A DNA stretch of 15,109 bases, taken from assembly GCA_023381235.1 (NCBI GenBank), contig JAMCTV010000001.1, positions 1 through 15,109 of the forward strand, written 5' to 3'. Numbering within the stretch: position 1 is the stretch's first letter; the number at the start of each line of letters is the position of its first letter. This document shows positions 7,371 through 14,770 of this stretch, one piece after another. Under the pieces are notes generated by a model. The model did no database searches, was not told the DNA's origin, and saw only the letters and a list, made by a program, of their open reading frames with translations. Source of the DNA: Gammaproteobacteria bacterium (lineage in GTDB: Bacteria > Pseudomonadota > Gammaproteobacteria > SURF-13). Position numbers and translations under genes: made by a program.

Positions 7371-8033
7371 ATGTCAGAGCCGCTGCCCACGGTTGAGATT
7401 AACCCATCCGGCCCGGTTACGGCCAGTGTGATTTTTCTGCACGGACTGGGGGCGGATGGCCATGATCTTGCGCTGCTCGCGGCTGAGCTTGATCTTCCCG
7501 GCGTGCGCTTTGTGTTTCCTCATGCCCCGATCAGGCCGGTGACGATTAACGGCGGTTACCGGATGCGCGCATGGTATGACGTCTCGGGGACGGATTATGG
7601 CACAGGCCAGGATGAAACCGGGATACGGGAATCGGAACAGCAACTGCGCGCGCTGATCAGGCGCGAGGTGGAGCGCGGCGTGCCTGCGTCACGCATCGTG
7701 CTGGCGGGGTTTTCACAAGGCGGGGCGATTGCCCTGCACACCGGATTGCGTTATCCGGATCGGTTGGGCGGCATCATTGCGCTTTCGAGTTACTTGCCGC
7801 TCCCGGAAACATTACCGGCCGAGGCGCACGCGGCCAACAAAGACCTGCCTGTGATGATGGCTCATGGCACGGAGGATACGGTGATCCCGTTCGCTCTGGG
7901 CGAGGCATCGTATCGGAAGTTAAAAAGCCTGGACTATCCATCAACTTGGCGCAGCTACTCCATGCCGCACACACTGTGTGCGGAAGAGATTGAAGACATC
8001 GCGGAGTGGTTGAGAGGAATATTGAGGCTATAA
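7371..8033 (+). CDS. Carboxylesterase / acyl-thioesterase-like alpha/beta hydrolase (EstB/YpfH type)
   Basis: A 220-residue cytoplasmic serine hydrolase of the phospholipase/carboxylesterase family. The oxyanion motif LHGLGADGHD is at 23-32. The nucleophile Ser115 lies in GFSQGG (113-118), Asp169 in HGTEDTVIP and His200 in SMPHTLC, giving a complete Ser-Asp-His triad in the family's usual order and spacing. There is no signal peptide. The natural substrate is unknown; these enzymes usually hydrolyse short-chain esters or thioesters. The start at 7371 has no clear Shine-Dalgarno and lies only 13 bases from the start of the divergent GIY-YIG gene, so the promoters of the two genes must overlap coding DNA. 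A terminator stem begins 3 bases after its stop. Confidence 0.94.
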   Translation: MSEPLPTVEINPSGPVTASVIFLHGLGADGHDLALLAAELDLPGVRFVFPHAPIRPVTINGGYRMRAWYDVSGTDYGTGQDETGIRESEQQLRALIRREVERGVPASRIVLAGFSQGGAIALHTGLRYPDRLGGIIALSSYLPLPETLPAEAHAANKDLPVMMAHGTEDTVIPFALGEASYRKLKSLDYPSTWRSYSMPHTLCAEEIEDIAEWLRGILRL

Positions 8034-8036
8034 AAA

Positions 8037-8066
8037 AGCGCGCCCCTCGGTGGCAAGGGGCGCGCT
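8037..8066. terminator. Bidirectional intrinsic terminator
   Basis: An 11-bp perfect stem (8037-8047 pairing with 8056-8066, core GCGCGCCCCT) with an 8-base loop. On the minus strand it is followed directly by a run of T residues (complement of A at 8032-8037), a classic terminator for the lipoprotein transcript coming from the right. On the plus strand it stands 3 bases behind the esterase stop, with only a weak T-rich tail (TGGCCTTGCTCTTCTT). Confidence 0.85.
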
Positions 8067-8095
8067 GGCCTTGCTCTTCTTGTGTTATTGCTTAG

Positions 8096-8247
8096 GGAAG
8101 CTCTGAATAAGTCCATCCTGGACTTCTCAGAGCACGAAAAGCAAAAACGCGGTTTTTGCTTTTCGCCATTTTACAATCACTTGCGTGATTGTAAAATGGC
8201 GGTGCATCCCTGCACCGCACGGAACCTCTGACTAAATCAGAGCTTCC
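8096..8247. mobile_element. 152-bp MITE-like element with TTAG target duplication
   Basis: The ends are inverted repeats (GGAAGCTCTGA at 8096-8106 and its complement TCAGAGCTTCC at 8237-8247). The element is flanked by identical TTAG at 8092-8095 and 8248-8251, as after transposition with a 4-base duplication. The interior is a chain of hairpins: 8100-8106/8127-8133 with an inner stem 8109-8114/8120-8125; a 14-bp perfect stem 8135-8148/8152-8165; a 16-bp perfect stem 8165-8180/8185-8200; an 8-bp stem 8199-8206/8211-8218; and 8226-8231/8237-8242. There is no coding capacity. It is likely a non-autonomous element mobilised by a transposase elsewhere; I cannot name the parent IS family. Confidence 0.82.
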
Positions 8248-8706
8248 TTAGTTGACAACCTGCCAAGTGCCGTCAGCCTGGCGGCAGGCGGTGCCATAGG
8301 CGGTCTGCTTCTTGCCGTCTATGGTCACGGCGGTGGTGTACTCGCGGCAGTCCTGACCGGCGGATTTATAGGTGCGCGTCGGCGTCACACTGACATCACG
8401 GCCGGTGTCCGGATTGTGCCAGGAGGCAACCTGGTTGTTTTTGTTGTTTTCCAGCGTCTGCTGCGCCTTCAACTGGTCGGTTTGATCCATGTACCTGCCG
8501 ATCTCGCCGCCGATCACGGCGCCGACCAGGGTGCCGGCGATGATGGCCGCTGTCTTACCCTTGCCTTCGCCGACCTGCGAGCCGAGCACGCCGCCCAGTA
8601 CTCCGCCTATAACCGCGCCGGTCTGCTGTTTCTCCGGCGGATTCTGACAGCCTGCCACGGACAGCGTCAGCGCGCCCGCGGCCAAAGCGATGGTGATTTT
8701 ATTCAT
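8248..8706 (-). CDS. Glycine-zipper lipoprotein (17-kDa surface-antigen-like)
   Basis: A 152-residue lipoprotein. The signal peptide ends in the lipobox VAGC, so Cys20 would be lipidated. Residues 29-73 form a glycine-zipper hairpin (IGGVLGGVLG, a charged turn EGKGK, then GAVIGGEIG) as in the rickettsial 17-kDa antigen and related outer-membrane lipoproteins. The C-terminal half has WHNPDTGRDVSVTPT and two cysteines (120 and 141) that could form a disulphide. The ribosome site AGGAG (complement of 8717-8721) is 10 bases from ATG 8706 and 4 from an in-frame ATG at 8712, so two extra residues are possible. The frame stays open further upstream but without signal-peptide logic. The stop codon lies in the TTAG duplication of the element behind it. 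Confidence 0.9.
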   Translation of the reverse strand: MNKITIALAAGALTLSVAGCQNPPEKQQTGAVIGGVLGGVLGSQVGEGKGKTAAIIAGTLVGAVIGGEIGRYMDQTDQLKAQQTLENNKNNQVASWHNPDTGRDVSVTPTRTYKSAGQDCREYTTAVTIDGKKQTAYGTACRQADGTWQVVN

Positions 8707-8886
8707 GAGCATGGTTCTCCTGATGATTTGCCTGTGACAAGACTGAATTAATGAACTCGATTGAAACAGGCCAAGCGGCGCCTGGTGGTTGTGATAATAA
8801 ATCTTATCCATTTTACCCCGGCAGTGTGCCCTAAAGTAAGACCCCGGTTGCAGAAAAAAGTTGCGCTGGCCGGGAGGGTCGTTTGT

Positions 8887-8901
8887 GCCCGCTCTGCGGG
8901 C
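8887..8901. terminator. Weak hairpin behind the mechanosensitive channel gene
   Basis: GCCCGC-TCT-GCGGGC, a 6-bp GC stem 26 bases past the stop of the minus-strand channel gene. No T tract follows on the minus strand (it continues ACAAACG), so if it ends transcription it does so poorly. The rest of the 220-base spacer 8707-8926 must hold the lipoprotein promoter; a TTACTT - 18 bases - TAAAAT pair on the minus strand about 100 bases upstream of that gene is a possible but unproven candidate. Confidence 0.3.
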
Positions 8902-8926
8902 GTGCCTGAACAGCGAACGAGGGCGC

Positions 8927-11845
8927 CTATATCTGAATGCCTGCTTCCTTGAAGCGCTCACACACCTGGAACAGCAATTCCGACTTGACCGCTTCGCGTT
9001 TGTGTTTGCTTACATCTATGGAGTAGTGGGCGCGGAAAATCGCCGCCGCCCCGGCAATGTCGTCCAGCCATACTTCGGGCGCGGGCCCGCGCAACACGGC
9101 GGGGTGTGCGGCCAGCGCCTCGCGCAGGATGCGTTGTACCGCGGACAAATCGCCTTGATGGGTCACGCTCACGACGAACCAGCAGCGTACGATCCGGTCC
9201 AGATAGGTCCAATTGACGAAGGCGCGCGAGATGACCTCGGAGTTGGGGATGATGACTTCCTGATTTTCCGAGGTGCGCAGGCTGAGTGAACGGATGCCGA
9301 TGCGCGTGACGTCGCCTTCGTTGCCGGCGATAGTCACCGTGTCGCCGGTGCGCACCGGGCGTTCGATCAGGATCAGCACGCCGCTGATGAAGTTATTGGC
9401 GATGTTTTGCAGACCGAAGCCGATGCCCACGGCCAGCGCGCCGGTGATGATGGCGAGCGCGGTGAGATCAATATTGAGTGTGCGTAATATGATGAGGAAG
9501 CCGATCAGCGCCACCGCGTATTGCGCGAACACGGACAGGCTGTGACGCGCGCCTGTGTCTTCCACGGTGTAGGACAGCCAGCGCGATGCGGCCTCGCGGG
9601 TCAGGCGCGCGGCGTGCCACAGCAGCACCAGCAACACGGTGGTGAACAGCAGGCTTGCCGGGGTGAAAGGTTTGCCTCCGATCTCAAACAGCGGGCTGAA
9701 CAGCAGCGCTTTAAACCAGCGCGCCGGCAGGGAGTGCGCGTCCCAGCCGAACAACCTGAACAGCAGCCAGAGCGCGCCGGCGGCAAGCAGCACCTGCGCG
9801 GCGCGGCGCAGCGAGGGGAAGAGCCTGGGCAGCCAGGGCGGCGCCATGCGGCGTTGCGCGCCGGAGGTTTCCAGCCAGCGGAACAAATCATTCAACAAGC
9901 CACGCAGCAGCGCCCAGCCTATCAGTATCAGGAGGAACCAGCCGACAAAACCGGCCAGGATCCAGGCAAGATTCAAATAGCCAACCAACCCGATCAATGC
10001 GCTGACGAACAGTATCACCACCACCACGCTGAGGATGCGATCACTGGCGCGCAGCCAGGCCTCGCTCAACACGCCCGCAAGAGGCGAGAGCAGCGCATGG
10101 CGGTAACGCAGCGCCAGAATCAAACCAGGCAGCCAAGTGAGCAGGAACACGCGATCAATGAAGTCGCGCGCCGTGTCCGTAATCGGCGCCACGTGTCCCA
10201 GCACGGTGAGGGCGATCAGCAGGCTCAAACCCAGACCAGCCCAACGCAACGCCTGAAACAGGGTGGGATGGGTTTCGCCCTGATGCAGCTCCGGCTGCAT
10301 TAACAGCAGGCGCATCAAGTCCACAGCGACCACATAACCCAGCCATACCATCACCAGCGCCGTCACCACGCTCAGCGCGGGTTGCGTCACCCCGGCCAGC
10401 ATCAGCAGGATGACCACGGCGCCGGCAAAGACCACGCGCAGGGTATTGCCGTGCAACAGACGCAGCTTGGCAAGCAGCACCTTGACCGCGAAGGTGCGCT
10501 CATGCGCGGACACTTTGACGATCAGTTTATTCAAGTAACGGCGCAGCCACAGCATTGCGCCCAGCCAAATGCCTTCCGCCAGAATCAACAGAACGATGCG
10601 CAGGGCGTCGGCCTGACCCAAAGTGGCGAAGACTTGCGTTACGGCGCTGCGCCATAGTGTTTCCGGCAGGGATGCCAGTTCATCGCCTAGCGTCTGCCAG
10701 CCGGAGGCGCCCTCCGGCAGGGGTTGCCTCGTGGTAAGTGCGCGGCGCAAATTCCCCTCATAAGCTGCACGCAGCGCATCACGTCTTGCCTGTGCGCTTT
10801 CGCTCAAGCCGAGCAGCCGCTCGCGCTGCCGCTCCAGAGCGCGCACTGATTTATCTACGGCGCGCAACTGTTGTGCGGCTGGAAAGCGCCCCGCCCCGCC
10901 CAGCGCAAGACGTTTGTTGGCGACCTCACGCTGCTGCTCCAGCACGGTAAGGCGCTGCTCGATGGTCTGCGTTTGCGAAGCGAGCGTGTCTAAAAGAGCA
11001 TCTGCTTGCTGCAGGGCGCGGGGAGAAGGCGCCGCTTCCTCAATCTGGTTAAGGCGCAGCTCGGCGTCGGCCAGCGCCAGCTCGGTTTGCTTGATCTTGA
11101 TAAGTTCATCGGTTTCAAACAACTCGTTCTTGAGCCGCTCGCGCTCTGTACGCACGGCGGCGCCGTCGCCTCTTAAAGATTCAAGACGCCGGTTCAGTTC
11201 GGCGGCGCGGTTGAGTAAACGGCGGTGCTCCAGTTGCAGCGGCGCCTGCAATTCCTCCAATGTTTCGCGTTGCGTGAGTTCAGCGCCCGCGCCGTATAAG
11301 CCACCGAGCCGCTGCGTCCATTGTGCAGTAATATCCAGACGTTGGTTGGCGAGCGTCACGCCGGTTTCAAGATTGCCGAGATGCTCCTGCTCAAGTTCCA
11401 GCAATGCTTGTTTATTCTTGAGGGCTTCTTCAAGATTGTTGATCTCCTGGCGCGAGGCGCGCCCCGTGGACTTGAGCGCGATAATTTGAGCCTTCAGCGC
11501 GCCAGCCTCACTTTCCAGCGCGTCAATGGCATGTTGCGCGTCCTGCTTTTTGATCCGCAGGCTGTCCAGGGCGATGCGCGCGGACTCCAGGTCGAGCTCG
11601 GCCTGCTGCACCATGCCGCGCGTGATCTCGCTGGCGCGCAAGGTTTTGAGTTTTTGCGCGTTGGATTCCTGCAACGCGTCAAGCTCGGACTGTTCATGCT
11701 CCAACGCGGCTTGCTCCTCGACCAGTGCCGCCTGGCGCGCCTGGATTTGCCGCGCGCCGTCTTCCGCGCCGAAAAGTTGCGCGCCGGGAAACAGGCTGAT
11801 TGCCGCAGTGAAGACGGCGGTCAACAGGCGATTGGGCAGTCTCAT
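8927..11845 (-). CDS. Large mechanosensitive channel, MscK/MscM (KefA/YjeP) type
   Basis: A 972-residue inner-membrane channel that would open under membrane tension to release solutes. In order: signal peptide at 1-27; a long periplasmic region, about 28-400, rich in Glu, Gln, Ala, Leu and Arg with strong coiled-coil character; about ten membrane segments between 413 and 790; the pore helix with GIGFGLQNIANNF (807-819) and ISGVLILIERPVRTGD (820-835); the MscS beta-domain with VIIPNSEVISRAFVNW (864-879); and a cytoplasmic end. E. coli MscK and MscM are about 1100 residues, so this is somewhat shorter. ATG 11845 is chosen for the signal peptide and for AGGGGGA at 11851-11857. It overlaps the ubiA stop as ATGA, so translation is coupled. 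MscK versus MscM cannot be decided. Confidence 0.94.
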   Translation of the reverse strand: MRLPNRLLTAVFTAAISLFPGAQLFGAEDGARQIQARQAALVEEQAALEHEQSELDALQESNAQKLKTLRASEITRGMVQQAELDLESARIALDSLRIKKQDAQHAIDALESEAGALKAQIIALKSTGRASRQEINNLEEALKNKQALLELEQEHLGNLETGVTLANQRLDITAQWTQRLGGLYGAGAELTQRETLEELQAPLQLEHRRLLNRAAELNRRLESLRGDGAAVRTERERLKNELFETDELIKIKQTELALADAELRLNQIEEAAPSPRALQQADALLDTLASQTQTIEQRLTVLEQQREVANKRLALGGAGRFPAAQQLRAVDKSVRALERQRERLLGLSESAQARRDALRAAYEGNLRRALTTRQPLPEGASGWQTLGDELASLPETLWRSAVTQVFATLGQADALRIVLLILAEGIWLGAMLWLRRYLNKLIVKVSAHERTFAVKVLLAKLRLLHGNTLRVVFAGAVVILLMLAGVTQPALSVVTALVMVWLGYVVAVDLMRLLLMQPELHQGETHPTLFQALRWAGLGLSLLIALTVLGHVAPITDTARDFIDRVFLLTWLPGLILALRYRHALLSPLAGVLSEAWLRASDRILSVVVVILFVSALIGLVGYLNLAWILAGFVGWFLLILIGWALLRGLLNDLFRWLETSGAQRRMAPPWLPRLFPSLRRAAQVLLAAGALWLLFRLFGWDAHSLPARWFKALLFSPLFEIGGKPFTPASLLFTTVLLVLLWHAARLTREAASRWLSYTVEDTGARHSLSVFAQYAVALIGFLIILRTLNIDLTALAIITGALAVGIGFGLQNIANNFISGVLILIERPVRTGDTVTIAGNEGDVTRIGIRSLSLRTSENQEVIIPNSEVISRAFVNWTYLDRIVRCWFVVSVTHQGDLSAVQRILREALAAHPAVLRGPAPEVWLDDIAGAAAIFRAHYSIDVSKHKREAVKSELLFQVCERFKEAGIQI

Positions 11846-12777
11846 ACCGATCCCCCTTGCCAATAGTGCAAAACGATTCCAGCAAACACCGCGAGGCCGA
11901 TCCAGTTGTTGTTGAGAAACGCCTTGAAGCATTGGGCGGGTTCGCGTGTCCGTATTAAATATTGATGATACAAGGCAAAGCCCATCGCTGCCGCGATGCC
12001 GAGATAATAAAGCAATCCCAGATGCGCCTGCCGACCCACGATCAGCAGCACGGCGAAAAACGTGAGCTGAAGCAGGCCGATGATGAACCGGTCCAGTTCG
12101 CCGAACAATATCGCCGTGGACTTCACCCCGATCTTCATATCATCCTCGCGATCCACCATCGCATACATCGTATCGTACACCGTGGCCCACAACAGCGTGG
12201 CGATGAACAACAGCCAGCCGGTGTTGGAAATGGCGCCGGTCTGTGCCGCGTAGGCCATGGGCACGGCCCAGCCGAACGCCGCGCCGAGATGCACCTGCGG
12301 CAGATGCGTGTAACGCTTGGCGAACGGATAAGTGACGGCCAGCAGCACGCCGATGAAGGAAAGCTTCACGGTAAGGGGATTCATGGTCAATACCAGGCCA
12401 AATGCGAGCAAGCACAGTACGGCGAATAACAGCAACGCCTCCTTGGGCGCAACTTTTCCCGCGGTAATAGGCCGCTCCCGGGTGCGCGCCACATGCCGGT
12501 CTATATCGCGGTCGGCATAATCATTGATGACGCAACCCGCCGAACGCATCAGCACCACGCCGAGCACGAACACCGTGACCACCCATGCGTCCGGTCTGCC
12601 CGCGCCTGCAATCCACAGCGCCCACAAGGCGGGCCACAGCAGCAAAAAAATGCCGATGGGCTTGTTGAGCCGCATCAGTAGCGCGTATTGCCGTGCGCGT
12701 TCCTTCAACGCCGGGGCGCACGCTGCAACGGCGGCGCGCAGGCGGCTTAGAGCGGCTTTGAGGGTTTCGGCTTGCAT
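11842..12777 (-). CDS. ubiA: 4-hydroxybenzoate polyprenyltransferase
   Basis: Integral membrane prenyltransferase that attaches the polyprenyl tail to 4-hydroxybenzoate in ubiquinone synthesis. The 311-residue protein carries both Asp-rich motifs: NDYADRDID at 85-93 and DTMYAMVDREDD at 202-213, with KSTAILFG just after. RYTHLPQVHLGAAFGW at 155-170 is nearly identical to E. coli UbiA. About eight or nine membrane helices are visible. The N-terminus is some 17 residues longer than in E. coli and overlaps the end of ubiC by 31 bases. No ribosome site is evident at 12777, so coupling to ubiC or a later start is possible. Its stop overlaps the channel gene start by 4 bases. Confidence 0.97.
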   Translation of the reverse strand: MQAETLKAALSRLRAAVAACAPALKERARQYALLMRLNKPIGIFLLLWPALWALWIAGAGRPDAWVVTVFVLGVVLMRSAGCVINDYADRDIDRHVARTRERPITAGKVAPKEALLLFAVLCLLAFGLVLTMNPLTVKLSFIGVLLAVTYPFAKRYTHLPQVHLGAAFGWAVPMAYAAQTGAISNTGWLLFIATLLWATVYDTMYAMVDREDDMKIGVKSTAILFGELDRFIIGLLQLTFFAVLLIVGRQAHLGLLYYLGIAAAMGFALYHQYLIRTREPAQCFKAFLNNNWIGLAVFAGIVLHYWQGGSV

Positions 12778-13316
12778 GTGGACATATCATGCAAGAATAT
12801 CTCGGACAGCAACAGGGGTTTGCCGCTTAACTGAAACACCGAACGCCTGCCCCAGATGGATTGCGGCTTGGCCGCAAGATGCCGCACCGCACCCTCAAAC
12901 AGCGCCTGGCCACGCATCAAACAGGCGATTTCCAATTCGCCCCGGCGCATGGTCCTGTCCGCGAACAACACCGCACCGAGCGACTGGTTGCCAAGACGCG
13001 TAAGGCGGCGATACTTGCCCGACAGCGTAGCGCGCGGAATCACCGTGCGTGCAAACACCCATGGCTCGCCGTGACATAATAAGTATACCTCGCGCACAAA
13101 CACCGGCGCCCTGGCGCGCAACTCCAGTTCGCACGACTCCTCAGCCAGCGCACGCTGCCACCCCTGGCGCAGCACACGCACCTCAAATGTCCCGTCACAC
13201 ACCTCCAGCAACCGGCGCGTGAGCGACGCCGAATCAAACAGCCAGTTCCACAGCGAAGCAGGAATCTTTGACCGAACAACAAGGCGTGGTGCGCGCCATG
13301 GTGAAAAGAAAGGCAT
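12747..13316 (-). CDS. ubiC: Chorismate pyruvate-lyase
   Basis: Cleaves chorismate to 4-hydroxybenzoate and pyruvate, the entry step of ubiquinone synthesis, in the cytoplasm. The 189-residue product resembles E. coli UbiC (about 165) along its length: VREVYLLCHGEPWVFART at 74-91 contains the ligand-binding Arg75, SLGAVLF (112-118) corresponds to the loop around Leu114, and WGRRSVFQLSGKPLLLSEIF ends with Glu172, matching the catalytic Glu155. The lower conservation of the N-terminal half is normal for the family. The C-terminal tail past residue 176 is an extra ~13 residues that overlap ubiA. No Shine-Dalgarno is clear at 13316. First gene of ubiC-ubiA-channel. Confidence 0.95.
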   Translation of the reverse strand: MPFFSPWRAPRLVVRSKIPASLWNWLFDSASLTRRLLEVCDGTFEVRVLRQGWQRALAEESCELELRARAPVFVREVYLLCHGEPWVFARTVIPRATLSGKYRRLTRLGNQSLGAVLFADRTMRRGELEIACLMRGQALFEGAVRHLAAKPQSIWGRRSVFQLSGKPLLLSEIFLHDMSTCKPKPSKPL

Positions 13317-13357
13317 CTGTCTACAAGAGGAAACCCTGATATAAGTCTGAAAGCGCC

Positions 13358-13421
13358 GTTCCTGCGCAAGCAGGAACCCAATTTGTTCCGTAGCTTACTG
13401 GATTCCCGCCTGCGCGGGAAT
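13358..13421. repeat. Pair of intergenic repeat hairpins (dRS3-like)
   Basis: Two short perfect hairpins: GTTCCTGC-GCAA-GCAGGAAC at 13358-13377 and ATTCCCGC-CTGC-GCGGGAAT at 13402-13421, each with an 8-bp stem and 4-base loop. The stems share the TTCC(T/C)GC pattern, so they look like two copies of one unit, resembling the small dispersed ATTCCCGC hairpins (dRS3/NIME-type) common in beta- and gammaproteobacteria. They lie just upstream of ubiC, in the only space where its promoter can be. Confidence 0.75.
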
Positions 13422-13526
13422 GACGGCGGAAAAAGGAACCCATTTTCTCACGAACGCCCAGAGGCCGTCTCAAAAGCCAGTTTCTTGATAGGCCGCCCGT
13501 TACAAACCCAAGTCTCAATAGATTAT

Positions 13527-13552
13527 CTGACAGCTTGATCCCGCACTGTCAG
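13527..13552 (-). terminator. Possible weak terminator hairpin of the adaptor gene
   Basis: CTGACAG at 13527-13533 pairs with CTGTCAG at 13546-13552, a 7-bp stem with a 12-base loop. It spans the TGA stop of the adaptor gene at 13549-13551. No T run follows on the minus strand (ATAATCTATT), so terminator activity is doubtful. The rest of the spacer 13422-13526 shows nothing I recognise. Confidence 0.3.
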
Positions 13553-14763
13553 CGCACGTCCACCCGTCTTCCCTCTTCGATCCTGTCATCAGGGTGGGTA
13601 ATAATCCGTTCTCCGGGCTTGAGTCCTGAGAGCACCTGCACGGTGAGGCCGGCGCGCTGGCCGATTTCGACTGGGCGGGTTTTGGCGCGGCCGCGCTCTA
13701 TTATGAATACGGCCCAGCCACTGTTGAGGCGGAATAAGGCGCTGGCGGGAATCTGCAATACTTCCGCGCCTTCCCAGATGATGAAGCGCGCCTCTACCCG
13801 ATAGCCGTCGCCGAGGCGGCGCCAGGTTTCGCGCGGGGAGGTGATGTCGGCGATGATGCGCACGCGTTGTTCTTCCACGCCGAGCGCGGAGACCTTGGTA
13901 AAGCCCGTGGGCTCAATCACGCGCACGGCGCCTTGCAGGGTTGCGCCGCCGCCCCAGCGATCAAGCAGCACCCTGGAGCCGGGCGCGATTTGCACCGCGT
14001 GGGTGGAGAGCACCTCCACTTCGACTTCCAGGGCTTCGGGGTTGCCGATTTCGATCAAGGGCTGGCCCGCCTGCACCGTGGCCTCGCTTTCGTGCACGAT
14101 CTTGAGCACCTGGGCGTCAACCGGCGCATGCACGTTTAAGGTCTCGGCGGAGTTGCCGGCCTGCAGGCTGCTGGTCTTGGCAAGCGCCGCGCGCGCCATA
14201 TCGAGTTCGAAGCGCGCCACGTTGGCGTTATGTTCCGCCGCCAGCTTCGCGGCCTGTGTCCGGCTGACCTCCGTGCGCGCCCTGTCCACGGCCTGCTCGG
14301 AAACAAGATTGGCGCTACGCAGCGGTTCGATGCGTTGCAACTCCTGGCGCGCAAGACCGGCTTGGGCGGCGGCGGCGCTGGCGTTCTCGCGCGCGGCGGA
14401 CAAGGCGGCTTGCGCGGCGCTCACCTGGGCCTGTGCTTGCGCGCGCGTACGCGGGTCGAGCGCATCGGACCGGGCGGGTTCGATCACCACCAATACCTGG
14501 CCCGCCCGCACCGCGTCGCCTACGTCGAGATCAATGCGCCGGGCGTAACCCGACATCGGCGCGGAAACGATATAACGCTCCATGACTCGCGTCTTGCCTT
14601 CTTCCTCGATGGTGACGGCGAGCGGGCCTGTTGCCACCTGGACGGCGTCCACCGTCACGGCGCGGGGAAGAAAGCCGTAGATCAGGCCGCCCGCGATGGC
14701 CAGCGCTTGGCCGCGCAGGTGCCACAGGTCGCGGAGCAGTTTCAAGTCGAGTGCATGCATCAT
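13549..14763 (-). CDS. HlyD-type efflux adaptor with an FtsX-permease-like N-terminus (probable deletion fusion)
   Basis: A 404-residue periplasmic adaptor (membrane fusion protein) of an ABC efflux system. From about residue 27 it is a normal adaptor: short hydrophobic anchor, GPLAVTIEEEGKTRV (46-60), first biotinyl-lipoyl half with VSAPMSGYARRI and GQVLVVIEP, an Ala-rich coiled-coil hairpin at about 104-200, second lipoyl half VHAPVDAQVLKI (211-222), and beta-barrel and membrane-proximal domains to PGERII near the end. Residues 1-24, however, read as the start of an FtsX/MacB-like ABC permease (LKLLRDLWHLRGQALAIA), and they begin 7 bases after the ATPase stop, where the permease gene would be expected. 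I infer an in-frame deletion joining the permease start to the adaptor. The remaining hydrophobic run (about 20-32) is short for a membrane anchor, so export is uncertain. Confidence 0.88.
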   Translation of the reverse strand: MMHALDLKLLRDLWHLRGQALAIAGGLIYGFLPRAVTVDAVQVATGPLAVTIEEEGKTRVMERYIVSAPMSGYARRIDLDVGDAVRAGQVLVVIEPARSDALDPRTRAQAQAQVSAAQAALSAARENASAAAAQAGLARQELQRIEPLRSANLVSEQAVDRARTEVSRTQAAKLAAEHNANVARFELDMARAALAKTSSLQAGNSAETLNVHAPVDAQVLKIVHESEATVQAGQPLIEIGNPEALEVEVEVLSTHAVQIAPGSRVLLDRWGGGATLQGAVRVIEPTGFTKVSALGVEEQRVRIIADITSPRETWRRLGDGYRVEARFIIWEGAEVLQIPASALFRLNSGWAVFIIERGRAKTRPVEIGQRAGLTVQVLSGLKPGERIITHPDDRIEEGRRVDVR

Positions 14764-14770
14764 TAAGGCT

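Noticed and set aside
8135..8200. Tandem stems considered as a CRISPR-like or retron RNA structure
   Set aside because: There is no regular repeat-spacer pattern and no reverse transcriptase or cas gene nearby. The flanking duplication and inverted ends explain it better as a MITE-like element.
8707..8961. Upstream extension of the glycine-zipper lipoprotein
   Set aside because: It would bury the signal peptide and lipobox about 85 residues inside the protein and ignore the AGGAG ribosome site.
9521..10303. Long plus-strand frame (260 codons) rich in Gln, Arg and Ala
   Set aside because: It is antisense to the membrane part of the mechanosensitive channel, whose motifs are unmistakable. The composition is that of reversed hydrophobic codons.
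11846..11932. 29-residue extension of the channel protein
   Set aside because: It lies inside ubiA, lacks any signal-peptide sense, and the ATG at 11845 has both a ribosome site and a proper signal peptide.
13460..13475. GCCGTCTCAA resembling a Neisseria DNA uptake sequence
   Set aside because: The CTG core of the uptake sequence is missing and I noticed only one such site in the window.
13321..13518. Minus-strand frame of 65 codons in the ubiC upstream spacer
   Set aside because: Its product contains HSRAGGNP and VPACAG, which are only the translation of the small hairpin repeats and recur as false ORFs in many genomes.
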